Positions 21,960-33,300 of a stretch of DNA of 64,000 nucleotides are shown one piece after another. The stretch comes from Chrysemys picta bellii (lineage: Eukaryota > Chordata > Testudines > Emydidae), in assembly GCF_011386835.1 (NCBI RefSeq), contig NC_088795.1, forward strand, positions 15,481,441-15,545,440, given 5' to 3'. Position 1 is the first letter of the stretch, and every line of letters begins with the position of its first letter. The notes beneath the pieces are model-generated. The model did not search any database. It was not told the origin of the DNA and worked only from the letters and a program-made list of their open reading frames with translations. The translations under genes were made by a program, and so were the position numbers.

Positions 21960-23410
21960 AGTCAGGCTGGGTTCTTTACTTTGCAAGCATTATCATTTGT
22001 AATAAAAGTTTTGCAGGCCAAACTATGCCATTAGTGACACCTGTTCAGTCCCACTTCCTTTAATGATTGGAACCCAGTAAAAAGTTCTATTGATGATGTG
22101 CAAGAAAAAACAGAAATCAAGTCATTCTCTTTTAGCTGTGTTGGCTCGACAGAGCTAAGGAGCAAAAGGTAATAACCACTGAGGCCCTGTTTCTGCAAAC
22201 GTGTCAGAACAAGAGTAACTTTACACAGAGCAGCAGGCTTTGCAGGATCATTATAAACTATTTTTATCACGGAAGTCAGCAGATGTGACTGAATGCACAC
22301 AAGGAATGCACACAGTGAGTAAGAGGAAGCCACTTGTACAAGTTTTTTTTTTTTCCAAGGCAGACCTGTACTTTAAGATGAGAAACTGTTGACAGTTTAA
22401 TAGACAACCAGTTATTTTAATGTAATGAAAATATCCCCTCTTAAAAGTAAATAGAAATGAGCCCGGCTCCATTTCGAGCATCCTCATCTAATTTTGTCAT
22501 ATTCCTCATTTTGCATTCAGTCATTTATTTGTGATTTAACTGGTAAGGAGCCACATGAAGGGCCCATAGTTGAAGACCACGCTCAAGAACAGGCCATCAT
22601 AATATATTTAAAGAATCATGCAAATCACAGCAAAAATAAGGATCGATAAAAACATATTCCCAAGGAATTTATTGAATGTTTAAGGCTAGTGACTCTGCTT
22701 CACATACTGTAAATTGCTGGGTTGCACAGTATAAATACACATCTCACTGGGAAGTCTGAGAGGTACTCTTATGTTATGAGTGACTAATGATATTTACGCC
22801 TGAGTTTCCATTAGTATAAAAGAAATCATTTAAAAAGTGCAAACTGAGACCCTAACTCTGACCTCCACGCACACAGAGCTAATTGAAGGATTGGGGCCTA
22901 GTATGCTCATCATTTGTGTAGTTTTCATTTTAAAAACAAACTACTACTATTAGCCAGAGCAGGGGACAAGGGATTCTACTCTACTATGAAGAATTAGGCT
23001 GTATCTGTAATACAAAATAGTCCACTAGAAAAGCAATTTTAAACGTAACCTTTAAAATGGTTTCAGCCAACACAGCTATACCAAGGGGGTACATAGAACA
23101 TAATTGCCCCATTTGTGTTATACCTTTTATTGTGTTTAAGCAGCAAGGTACAGCTCAGGACCAGAGCACATCTCCTTAATGTGGCTATTATTTATATTAA
23201 AATAGTATCAAGATGTCCCAAGCAGGGACATAGCATGGTTCTGTCCTTACAAGCAAGAACAGTGTCAGATCAGCTATGATGGAAAAGCGGTGAAGCCTGA
23301 GATTCTCCTTGGGGTCATCCCCACTGCTCATGGCTGGGTTTCTCTATCTAGATAATTACCTGATCCTATGGGGGTGGTAGCTGAGCAGTACACAAACATC
23401 AATGAACTTG
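21960..23410. other. intergenic, nothing recognised
   Basis: AT-rich DNA without a supportable gene, RNA or mobile element. Confidence 0.55.
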
Positions 23411-23414
23411 TCCT

Positions 23415-24669
23415 CACGCCAGCCCTGTGAGCCCAGGAAGTATTAGCTCCAGTTTACAGCTGGGAAACCAAGGCACAGAGAGATTAAATAACTGGTGCAG
23501 GGTCTTGTCCACTAGGGTTACCATATTTCCACAATCAAAAAAGAGGACGGGGGGGAGGAGCCCCGCTCTAGCCGAGCCCCGCTCTAGCCCTGCCCCTGCC
23601 CCACCCCACCCACTCCCTCCCACTTCCCCCCCGATTGCCCCCCTCAAAATCCCCAACCCCTCCTGCTCCTTGTCCCCTGACTGCCCCCTCCTGGGACCCC
23701 TGCCACTAACTGCCCCATAGGACTCCATCCCCTATCTAAGCCTCCCTGCTTCTTGTCCCCTGACTGCCCCCTCCTGAGAACCCCCCACCCTAACTGCCCC
23801 CCTAGGATCCTACCTGTCCCCTGACTGCCCCAACCCTTATCCACACCCCCACCCCATATTCACCGCCCCCAGACAGACCCCCGGGACTCCCATGCCCTAT
23901 CCAATTGCTCCCCGCCCCCTGACAGGACCCCCAGAATTCCCGACCCATCCAACCCTGACCAGGGCTGGCTATAATAAATGCCCAGGAATTGGGCTGCGCT
24001 ATGGCCGGAGCTCCGGCCAGGGTTGCGGGGCTTGGGGCCGTGCCGGAGGTGCTTGGCCGGGGCCAGTCCGGAGCCGCTGGGGCTGGGGCCGGAGCTGCTG
24101 GGGCTGGGCCGGGGCTGCCCCGGGGCCTGTGCCGAGCCGGGCTGGAGCCACTGGGGCCGGCCAGGACCGGAGGGAGCTGCGCCGCGCCGCGCCTCCCCGG
24201 AGCCCTCCTCCTCAGGTCCTCCCCGTCCCAGCTTACCTGCTGCTGCCCGCCTGCCCCTGCTTCTTTTCAGGCTTCCTGCGAACATCTGATTCGCGGGAAG
24301 TGGGGCGGGGGAGGAGCAGGGGGGCAGAGTGTTCAGGGGAGGGGAGGAGGGGGAAGACAGCTGCAGGGCTGGGCGGCGTGCTAAGGCTGCAGGGGATAGG
24401 GGAGCTGGGAAGGGGCTTTGGCTGCCGAGCGGCGCTTGGCCGCTGCTTTTCGATCTATAAATAGCTGACCGGGGGAAATCCCGGACATTTTTAGATTTTT
24501 AGAAATCCCCCCCGGACGACTATTTATAGATCGAAAAGCTGGACATGTCCGAGGAAATCCGGACGTATGGTAGCCCTATTGTCCACAGACAGGACTTCCG
24601 GGGCCTAACCCTTGATTTCCAGGGTCCCAATCCAGTACTGTAACCACAGGACCAGCCCTTCTCTCCAAA
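23415..24669 (-). mobile_element. MIR-like SINE split by a hAT insertion
   Basis: The left half (23415-23512) reads CACGCCAGCCCTGTGAG, CAGTTTACAGCTGGGAAAC and GGCACAGAGAGATTAAAT, an inverted MIR. The right half (24587-24669) continues with CCCAATCCAGTACTGTAAC and CACAGGACCAGCCC, the expected remaining tRNA-related part. The hAT element at 23513-24578 separates them, so the SINE is older. Confidence 0.6.
23505..24586. mobile_element. hAT nonautonomous transposon with exact 8-bp TSD
   Basis: TTGTCCAC occurs exactly at 23505-23512 and 24579-24586. The ends are TAGGGTTACCATA and, inverted, TAGGGCTACCATA. The 1066-bp body is C-rich on the left (CCCCTGACTGCCCC-like imperfect tandem) and GC-rich in the middle. 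Near the right end, a perfect 20-bp inverted repeat (GCTTTTCGATCTATAAATAG at 24445-24464, its inverse at 24520-24539) surrounds a shorter palindromic segment. No transposase is encoded. The open frames inside it are composition artefacts. Confidence 0.85.
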
Positions 24670-24888
24670 CAGGGCCGGCTTCAGGGTTTTTGCCGCCCCA
24701 AGTGGCGCAAAAAAAAAAAAAAAAAAGCCGTGATTGCGATCTGCGGCGGCAATTCGGCGGAAGGTCCTTTGCTCCAAGTGGGAGTGAGGGACCGTCCGCC
24801 GAATTGCCGCCGAATAGCTGGACGTGCCACCCCTCTCCAGAGTGGCCGCCCCAAACACCTGCTTGGCAAGCTGGTGCCTGTCTCCAAC
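24662..24888. mobile_element. hAT MITE with clipped right terminus
   Basis: The left end CAGGGCCGGCTTCAGGG begins at 24670 and is related to the element at 14532. The flanks TCTCCAAA (24662-24669) and TCTCCAAC (24881-24888) form an 8-bp target duplication. The right end stops at GCTGGTGCCTG and lacks the final GAGCCGGCCCTG expected from the left end, although the target duplication is intact. A poly(A) run of 18 occurs inside. Confidence 0.75.
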
Positions 24889-25141
24889 GCAGACACTTGT
24901 GCAATCCCAATGTTTTTATCAATCAGAAAAACAACACAATCCCAATGTGAAGTGAGGGAGGCCCGGGGGCCAAGGCTACTACTCTCTCCATGACCCTGCT
25001 GGGCCGGGGCAGGCCATCTCTCTGGCCCTGCTCTGGAGCCGGCAGACCTGGCACCCACAGCTGCACGCCCGGCCCTGCCCTTGCACAAGCATGAGCAAGA
25101 GACTGGGGGGAGGCGCACAGGTCACCCGGCACAGGGGGTTA

Positions 25142-25267
25142 CAGGGGTGCAGGAACAATGTGTATAACCGGGGTGCTGAGCACCATTGAACCAAACTGTA
25201 AACCTTGTATAGGGTGGAAACCCCTTCAAAGCAGAGGGTGCTGCAGCACCCCTAGTTCCAGCACCTG
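25142..25267. mobile_element. small MITE next to the MRPL1 CpG island
   Basis: The ends CAGGGGTGCAGGAAC and GTTCCAGCACCTG form an inverted repeat. The body includes ACCATTGAACCAAACTGTAA and GGGTGCTGCAGCACCCC, the latter palindromic. The possible 8-bp duplication (GGGGGTTA / GGGGGGCA) is weak. Copies of this kind are common in turtle DNA by my recollection. Confidence 0.55.
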
Positions 25268-25279
25268 GGGGGGGCAGCA

Positions 25280-25900
25280 CCCCTAGTTCCAGCTCCCCCC
25301 TCCCCCGGGCAGCAGGGGCTCTTGGCTTCCATTGACCGTCCTGGAATCCTGGGGGGCCAGACCCGGCTTCCACGTGCCCCACCCGCGGGGTCGGGGGCTG
25401 CTCTCCCCGGCGGAGGGGGAAGGGTGTGACACCGGTACACACACACCCCGGAACCTTCCTCCCCGGCTCCGCGCGGCAGCTCGGTTCGCTTTGAGTGTGA
25501 CACGGCCCGGCCCGGCGACATGGCGGCGCCCGGCAGGTGCTGCCTGCGGAGACGTGAGTGCGGGGGGGAGGGGCTGGAACTGAGCCCGGGGGCCGCTGAG
25601 CGGGGACCCCCCCCCGCCCCTTCCTCCAACGGCTGTAACAGGGCTGGGGCCGCCGGCCCAGTCCGGGCTCGCTGAGAGCCGTGGGGCCGCCCCGCTCCTG
25701 CCCTGGTCTGATTGTCCCCCCGGTGCGGGGCCCTGAAGGGTCTCATCTGGCGGCTGGAGACGGGCCGCGGAGGGGCCGCCGGTCTGCTCCCGCCAGACGG
25801 GCCGGCTGGAGGCAGGGCGGGGATCGGCAAAGAACGCGCGTTTTGCCTTGTGTTCAGGTGGGATCGAGACGCCTTCCGCACAACTCCGCTTCAGCGGGTG
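25280..25900 (+). promoter_or_regulatory. MRPL1: MRPL1 CpG-island promoter
   Basis: A CpG-rich block of about 600 bp surrounds coding exon 1, with no TATA box upstream of the ATG. The start codon sits in GACATGGCGGCGCC, whose ATGGCGGC core resembles a YY1 site, common at the start of housekeeping and mitochondrial ribosomal protein genes. The transcription start is not visible directly. The long minus-strand frames through the island are composition artefacts. Confidence 0.75.
25520..25553 (+). CDS. MRPL1: MRPL1 coding exon 1
   Basis: The exon encodes [11 protein letters not shown] plus one base of the next codon, ending at donor GTGAGT. The ATG has G at -3 and G at +4, a strong context. It is the first ATG in this part of the CpG island and the only one that splices in frame to exon 2. 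The N-terminus is poorly conserved in this family, so this exon rests on context more than on sequence match. Confidence 0.8.
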
Positions 25901-27281
25901 GGAGAGACTCAAAGGGGCTTTTCCTAGGGACCCTGCCCGGGGGAGGCTCCCTCCAGAGAGGCACAGCTGACAGGCCTCGGCCGAGGTTTTGTTATGAATC
26001 GACAGGCCACGGGAATCTGTAAAAAATAGCTTCACAGATCACATCAAAATCTATCTCAAAACAAAACAAAAAGCCTACCTTTCTGTGCTAACTGATTAGA
26101 GTAGCAATATTACGGACTTTAATGTATTCTTTTTGTTGTTGTTGTATTTTTGAACAGTTCTGGCTCAGTTTCCCAGCTATATCTTTCCCAGGATTGATCA
26201 GCGGATCTCAGTAGTTTCCTGCCTCGGAAACATACCGCTATCCATTAGACCCTATGCTGCTGCTAAGTGAGTGTTTACTGTATTTCTAGCAGGCTGTGTC
26301 TAGTTATGGGTTGCACAAATGGGTTTTAAAATTCAGAAGAATAATATCTTGAATATTGGTGTAAGTGGCGCTGTTGCACATATCACTAGTACAACTTATG
26401 CTGCTTCCCTCTCTAATGGAGTATTAGAGGTCCTTCTGGAAGTGGCCACCTTTTGGTTAAAGTCACAGTATTTATTTTTTTAATTCACTTTTCAATGTAC
26501 TTGCTTATGAACAGTAAAACAAATACAAATGTTACGAAACAAAATAGGCTAGTAAGAATTAGTCAGTCCTACCACCGAGGCTGTTATCAAATAGTAATTT
26601 TAAGTGGTGCATATGTTCCTGCTTCTCCTGCCAGTTGGTGTAGTTTTACAATCACGTTTTCCTCTTAAAAAATCTGTCGTGTGAAAGATGTACATAGATG
26701 AGAGGAAGAAAACTATGTAGACAGTACAATAAAACTTACTATACACAAAATACTGTCAAATGCTCCTAATTTCTATCTTGATAGTAATGTGAAGTGTTGC
26801 TTGAAAAAGTAGGTGAAGTATAGTTTAATGGAAGTATGACTTTAAATTGACAACATACTTTTAATGCTCATCCTTCTATATCTATTTCTTCCTTTATGTG
26901 CTCTTCACCCTCCCATTCTCAATAGCCTTGAAAACTAGATAATGTCATGAAGGCACTTGGGGCCTGCCTGCAGAGAGCAGTTTGCAGGATTGGAACATAA
27001 GATGATGAGCAACATTCAAATGGATTCAGGAAGGGAAGACCATGAAATAGATACAACACTTGTATGAATATATGTATAGCTTTGTAATTGCATACACCTC
27101 TACCCCGATATAACGTTGTTCTTGGGAGCCAAAAAATCTTACCACGTTATAGGTGAAACCGCATTATATCGAACTTGCTTTGATCTGTCGGAGTGCGCAG
27201 CCCCGCCCCCCCGGAGCACTGCTTTACCGCGTTATATCCGAATTCGTGTTATATTGGGTCGCGTTATATCGGGGTAGAGGG

Positions 27282-27341
<60 letters not shown>

Positions 27342-30300
27342 TCAATTGCCTCTTAGCCTAGCCATTAAACTTTGGCTGACTTTTGTTGTTGTTAATTTCA
27401 GTATTACTATTGTTTTTATGTGGAAGGTGCTCAGATACAATGCTGGTGGGTCACAGGATAAAATCTTAAGATAAATATATGGTTGCGGTGGTAGTGGGTC
27501 TGAAGAGAGGGTATATAAATTATTTTAGTGTATTCTGTGTCAGACATGCACAGAGTAGTCCATAACTTTTATTTTTTTACAGTCTTGCATATATATGTGT
27601 ACAGCATCTTCTACAAGAGCTTGGTATTATGTTGTGTTTGAATAGCAGTATGTAATCACCGGATTGGAGACTGTACCATACTGCATATGCATGAAGGAAT
27701 GGAGTTGCAAATATTACCTTAACTTTTGTGTTCTGACATAACTGTGCAACATTAACTTAGATCTTTAAAACAATCATATGAACTGCAGAGTGTCAGGTGC
27801 AAAACACCTTGGGAGTATTTATTCCCAAACACTTAGTACCTGATTTTCCAGAGATACTGAGCAGCTACAGCTCCCATTGAGTTTGACAGGAATTGTAGTT
27901 ACTCAGCACCTTTAAAAATCAGGATCTTAACTTTTAAAGATAGCAAAGAATTGCTTAGGAGTAAACTGCTCTTTTTCCTGCTATGAGTATATTCTGATTT
28001 CTGTTATGATCGTGTGACAATCCTTGAGAACTCTACTTTCTCTCTCCTTTGTGATAACCAAAGTCTCACGTAAAAATAGACCAATTCCCTTCCTTAATAA
28101 AAACAAAATTTAAAATTCAATAGATTATAGAGCAGTGGTTCCCAAACTAGGGGCGCGGCTTGTTCAGGGTAAGCCGCTGGCAGGCCGGGGGGTTTGTTTA
28201 CCTGCTGTGTCCGCAGGTTCGGCCGATCGCAGTTCCCAGTGGCCGCAGTTCGCTGCTCCAGGCCAATGGGGGCCGCGGGAACCGGCAGCCAGCACGTCCC
28301 TTGGCCCGCGCTGCTTCCTGCAGCTCCCATTGGCTGAGAATGGAGAACCGTAGCCACTGAGAGCTGCAATTGGCCGAACTTGCGGACGCGGCAGGTAAGC
28401 AGCCTGGCCCGGCCCGCCAGGGGTTTACTCTGAACAAGCTGCACCCCTAGTTTGGAAACCACTGCTATAGAGCCTAAGAGGTGTTAAATGTTTACTTTGC
28501 AGAACCATAGCCAAACCTACTGGACTCCCCAAAATGGGATTCTTAAAAGTAGAGAAAACTTAAGGAAGTTTCAGAGAGCTGTAAGGAGGAGGGTGGAGAG
28601 GGCTGATCATTTATGACCCACATTGGGTAAAAGAGATTTATTTGGTCTGCCTGGGTAGTCAGTCTTAAATGGCTTCTACTGTACTAGTTGTAATGGGTTA
28701 CAATATCTTTCCCATATACACAGAATTTGGGATTGTTCAGTATGGCGCTGAATTAATTCCTTCCTACAGGAAATTAATGGAAACTGGCAAAGATGACAAA
28801 GCACATGCACCTTGTTAGCTTCTGGATAGCTGGAGTAGGGAACTAACTCCTACAGATCTGTGAGTGAATAGGATTGCCAGGATAATGTCCCACTTGCCTT
28901 TTTTAGAAGAAAATCTTGATGCTTTTGGAAGTGTTTATTTGAATTTCTAAAAGTGGAACTCGTCCGTTTCGTAATACCTGAAACAACAACTTCAGAGTTG
29001 GAATTTCAATTTGTTTTTTGCCATTAAATACAAAATAAGTGGTAACATTAATGGAATGCAACTTGTGCACTAACGTTGGCAGATCAGTGGTGAAGCCAAC
29101 ACAGTTATCTAAATTAACCTTTGAGCCAAAGCCGAGATATTTTGCTCTGATATTTATCTAGGGAGTCAGTCATTGTCAGAGCACAAATTCAGATTCCAAA
29201 GTCGTTAGTGCTCTTTCACTAAACTGATTGCACAAAAACAGATTTTAAAGCTTCTGATTTCTGAGAGGATATTCAGGATTGTTGCCATGATGAGGTGGGA
29301 GCTACATCCCACAGGAAACTTGAAGCCAGGAAGAAAATAACATTGTAACGTGTAATTCTTTAGGAATTTTTACTGGATTACTGAGGCAGATTGGTTTAGA
29401 GGGATCATTATGATTTTTTTTAATAGGCGCTATGTTCTGATTATTTAAATCTTCATTAAGATGACTAGCAAAGTCCATCTGTGACCATACTCATAGTCGG
29501 TCACTAGGTAATCTAACATCTCTTGCTTCGTAGCCGTTGAGGTTCAGTTTCATTAATAGCCTTTTGGTTCTGATTTGTCTTCACTCTTCCTCCTATGTTT
29601 ACAGTAGATGGGTGGGCAGAGCAGGTGGGAAGTCAAGCGCAGTTTTGAGGGATTGACATTTCATGAGTTGACTTGGCCACACAAGACATTGCTTTTTATT
29701 GAGATGCAGTTTCAACCAAACTCTTTTGTATTCAAGTACGTACTAAGCATTAAGGTTAATGGTCTTATATTTATCATTTTGATTTGCAAAAGAACTGCAA
29801 AAAAAGGTTCAAAGGATGCCAAGCAGAAAACTTCAAATGCAGAGCCAGCAAAAAAAAAGAACGCTTACAGACGAAAGTTAGCAAGCAATCCAGTGGATGA
29901 TGTGTATTTAACATGGTTGTATGAAAGGCCAGTCTATGAGGCAGAGGTGGCTGTGGACATGCTGAAGAAGTTTCAGCAATTGGACTTCACTTACCCAAAA
30001 CAACATGTATATGCTAACATCACTCTGGATATGATGCTAGAGAAGAAGGTATGTTGACAGTACCTACAGATTTGCAGTTGAGATATTTTAAGAAACTACC
30101 TTTCTTAATTGTAAGGGAAAGAAATGCAATATGGCGAAGAGTCTTTCCTGTCTTGTTCTGGCTCAGCCTCCAAACCTCTTTCACAGTTTGCGACACGTTT
30201 GTGCCAGGTATTCAGTGGTCTTTCCTAGATGACACTGTGCTTTGGCGGAACTGTACATGGTATCCTTCAAATTCAGGACTTAAGATGTTGTTTCCTCTGG

Positions 30301-33300
30301 TTATCAACAATTTCTGTTCTTCTTCTAATGTTTTAAAGACTGCTGTATAGTTAAAGTCCTATTCCAAGACACAACCTATTTTGATAATGATTATCTGTGT
30401 TCAAATAGTCCCTTTAGAAGACTTGTATAGTTTAAAAGTTGGCGTCCGGTCATGGAAAAAGCCTGTATTTTCTCTCTCTCTCCCCCCCCCCCCCTTGCTA
30501 GTGCTGTTCCCATTGTGCTCTATTGAACAGCAATCCAATCTAATCCCCTACTGTTCCTGGGTGCACTCGTTACGGGAAGGAGAGTAGAGACAATAATTTT
30601 CTTTCCTCTTTTCCCCTCCTGTTTTTATTTCACTTCCTTCTGCCCTTGGTGAATGTTGTCACTTCCCTTTTGGCAGCACGACAGGAAAAGCAGCGTGTAT
30701 GGGAATGGCATAGGCACCTTCCTTGTTTTGAGGGAGTAATAAATTGAACTAGAGGGACAAAAATACAGAAGTGTGTAAAGTGTCGATTCGTTCTATTCTC
30801 ATATTTCAAATAATGCATTTTAGGCTCTCTAGTTGTCAAGTCAACAGCTTACTTTAACGTACCAAAAATAATCTGTAGGTAGAGCTGTTCTTCTTTATTT
30901 GTAATTTCAGTAGTTTGTAGTCAACTTACAACACAAATGTTAGTACATAGTGGACCAGCTCCACACAAGTGGGAAAAATATACCAAAAAACCTTTTGTAT
31001 AAACCAAGTTCCAGTTAGGCTTTAGATATTCTACAGTAAGATAGTTTTAAATTTGCACCAACCTTTTTTTTTTTTTTTTTTTTTATCGTTAGAAAAAAGT
31101 GGATCAGTTTGTCGGCACCATTCTTCTACCATATCCTTTTGTAACTGAAATCAATAAAGTTATGGTATTCACAGAGGTGAGTAAACGTGTTATTTAAAAG
31201 TCCTTCGTTTCAGATATTTTATGTATACAACAAATGTTTAGTACATGGTTCACTTTTGTATTTGTTTAGGACAGTTGTTCTTAACCTTTTTTTTTGAGGG
31301 CCACTTGAAAATTGCTGAGGATCTCGGCGGACCACTTAATGATCTTTCCAAATGTTGCTTGTACCGTTAATTAAATACTGTAAAGTGCTTTGGATAAAAG
31401 CGCTATATTAAAAAAAACTTGATGATAAACACTTTTTTGTTCTATAAATAAAAGCCCACAGTTCATATTTTAATATCAGTAGTCTTTACCTTTCTGATGT
31501 GATGGATGTGCCCTCTCTCCCCCGTCATGGCAGCCACAGAGCTGAGGCTGGGAAGGGGGGTGGAGGGGCGTCTCTCCCTCTCTCCCCCACTGCAGCAGCC
31601 CCCGAGCTGGGGCTGGAAAGGAGGCGGGTCTCTTCCCCCACCACAGCAGCCACAGAGCTGAGGCTAGGAAAGAGGGCCATCTCTCCCTGGCAGCTGGGGA
31701 AAGTCGCTTCTTTCTCTGGCCGCCGCAGCCCTGCATGTCCCAAATTCCCCCCCACCCCCTCTTCTCACCTATTCCCCCCCCCAACTCCCCTCCAAGGCCA
31801 CCACTTCACCTTACATGTACATCTTCTCCAGGGTCCAGGCACCTAATTAGTGGAGCCATGCCTGCACGGTTCCACTAATTAGATGGGTGGCCCTTCATTG
31901 TTCTGTGTGCGGCCGCTCAGGAGCGCACCTTAGAAGGAACTATCCGCGGACCACCTGAATGGAGCTCACGGACCACTGGTGGTCCACGGACCACAGTTTG
32001 AGAACCTCTGGTGTAGGACCTTTTGTTCGGAAGGATCCCGAAGTGTTTTACAAAGTTCCTTGGGCCAGGAACTACCTTTGGCTCTGGTTGCTTAGCAATT
32101 TAATACATTTATTCCTACTTTTTTGGGTTCTCCTGTCTTGTGTATGTACACTTACCTGTTAGCAGAATATTCTGGTACTGTAAATTTAAGAGGAATTGAG
32201 TACCAAGGCTGAAGCAACTCATAATGGAGTTCTTGTAACCTAATGCGGGCTAAAGGAAGTGTCCTTTTGCTTGTTAGACTCCATTGCTGCTTTTCTCATT
32301 CTCCCCGTTTGTCCATAATTATTTTTCACCTTTATTTATTTAAACTTCAATTTATATAATATAAAGTTTGTGCCTCTGTATTTGGTTTGTCTTAATACCA
32401 AATGGTCAATCTTTCAGTTGCCCTCCTTAAACCTTTTCTCCTTTCTTTCAAGACTGCCAAATGCCTGGCTTATGTACATATTCTAAAATATTAGTTTTCT
32501 ATTAACTCTTTTATAGAACTTTTGCTGATACATTTCATTTAAAGTACTTAAATGCTCATGAAAGGTCCTGCATTAACAGCCCTATGTACCACAGATCTTC
32601 ACTTATCCACAGAATAGGTACAGCACAAGCATTGGCAGAACCTAAGCTGCAGTCTAATAGCAGCCATTTTTTCAGGCACAAGATGAGCTATAACAAAAAT
32701 AGACCAAAATTTAAGCCAAATAAATATTTTGCATCGGAGCTTGTTAGTGTCATTGTAGAAAATCGCCAAAGGGAGCAAATTTCATCAAATGTGAGAGCCC
32801 TGCTACCACTTCTGGAGAGTTCCGCTGTAGAGGCTTCCAGCTGCCTTTAATAGCTTTAACAGGGGATAAAGTGAAAAGCAATCTCCCAACAACCATATCA
32901 CAGCTCATTTAAGGTTGTAAGGATAATGATCACCCAGAAGATAGCAGGAAACCACTGCAGAAACTTGAGTCCAACTGTTCTATATTCAAGCTACCACTCA
33001 GACAAGCAACAGCATTCTACCCACAAGCTCCACCTAGTGTAGATTGCAAAGGTAGCCCTAAACAGAATGCAGTAGAGTAGTCTAATATCAAGTGAAAGAG
33101 ACGTGACTCATGGTTGTATTGCCTGTACTGGAAAAGAATACCTGCAGCATCCTGGCTATCTATAGATAATGAAAGGCACTAGGGGCCAGCTTGCCAACTG
33201 AGAATTCAGGGACAGTAATGATTCCAGTAGGGCCTCTAATATGTGAGCCATTTTAGTAAAAGATGGGCATGATGTGTATCCTTCTTAGGAGGTTCTGGAT

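Larger units (their letters stand above)
26267..29792 (+). other. MRPL1: MRPL1 intron 2
   Basis: 3.5 kb. It holds the mariner-type MITE at 27093, the TA microsatellite and the hAT MITE at 28125. The remaining parts (26270-27090, 27475-28120, 28475-29790) show no exon or repeat I can name. Confidence 0.7.

Noticed and set aside
23414..24464. Pro- and Gly-rich frames on both strands
   Set aside because: They lie inside the nonautonomous hAT element, which encodes no transposase.
25252..26035. Minus-strand frames of 209 and 250 codons across the MRPL1 CpG island
   Set aside because: GC-rich antisense frames with low-complexity translation. A divergent transcript is possible, but no coding signal supports one.
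29608..30057. 149-codon frame as a separate gene
   Set aside because: Only 29793-30048 is coding, as MRPL1 exon 3. The upstream part is intron 2 read through by chance.
32584..32850. 88-codon + strand frame in MRPL1 intron 4
   Set aside because: No similarity recognised, and it is not flanked by splice sites in MRPL1 phase.
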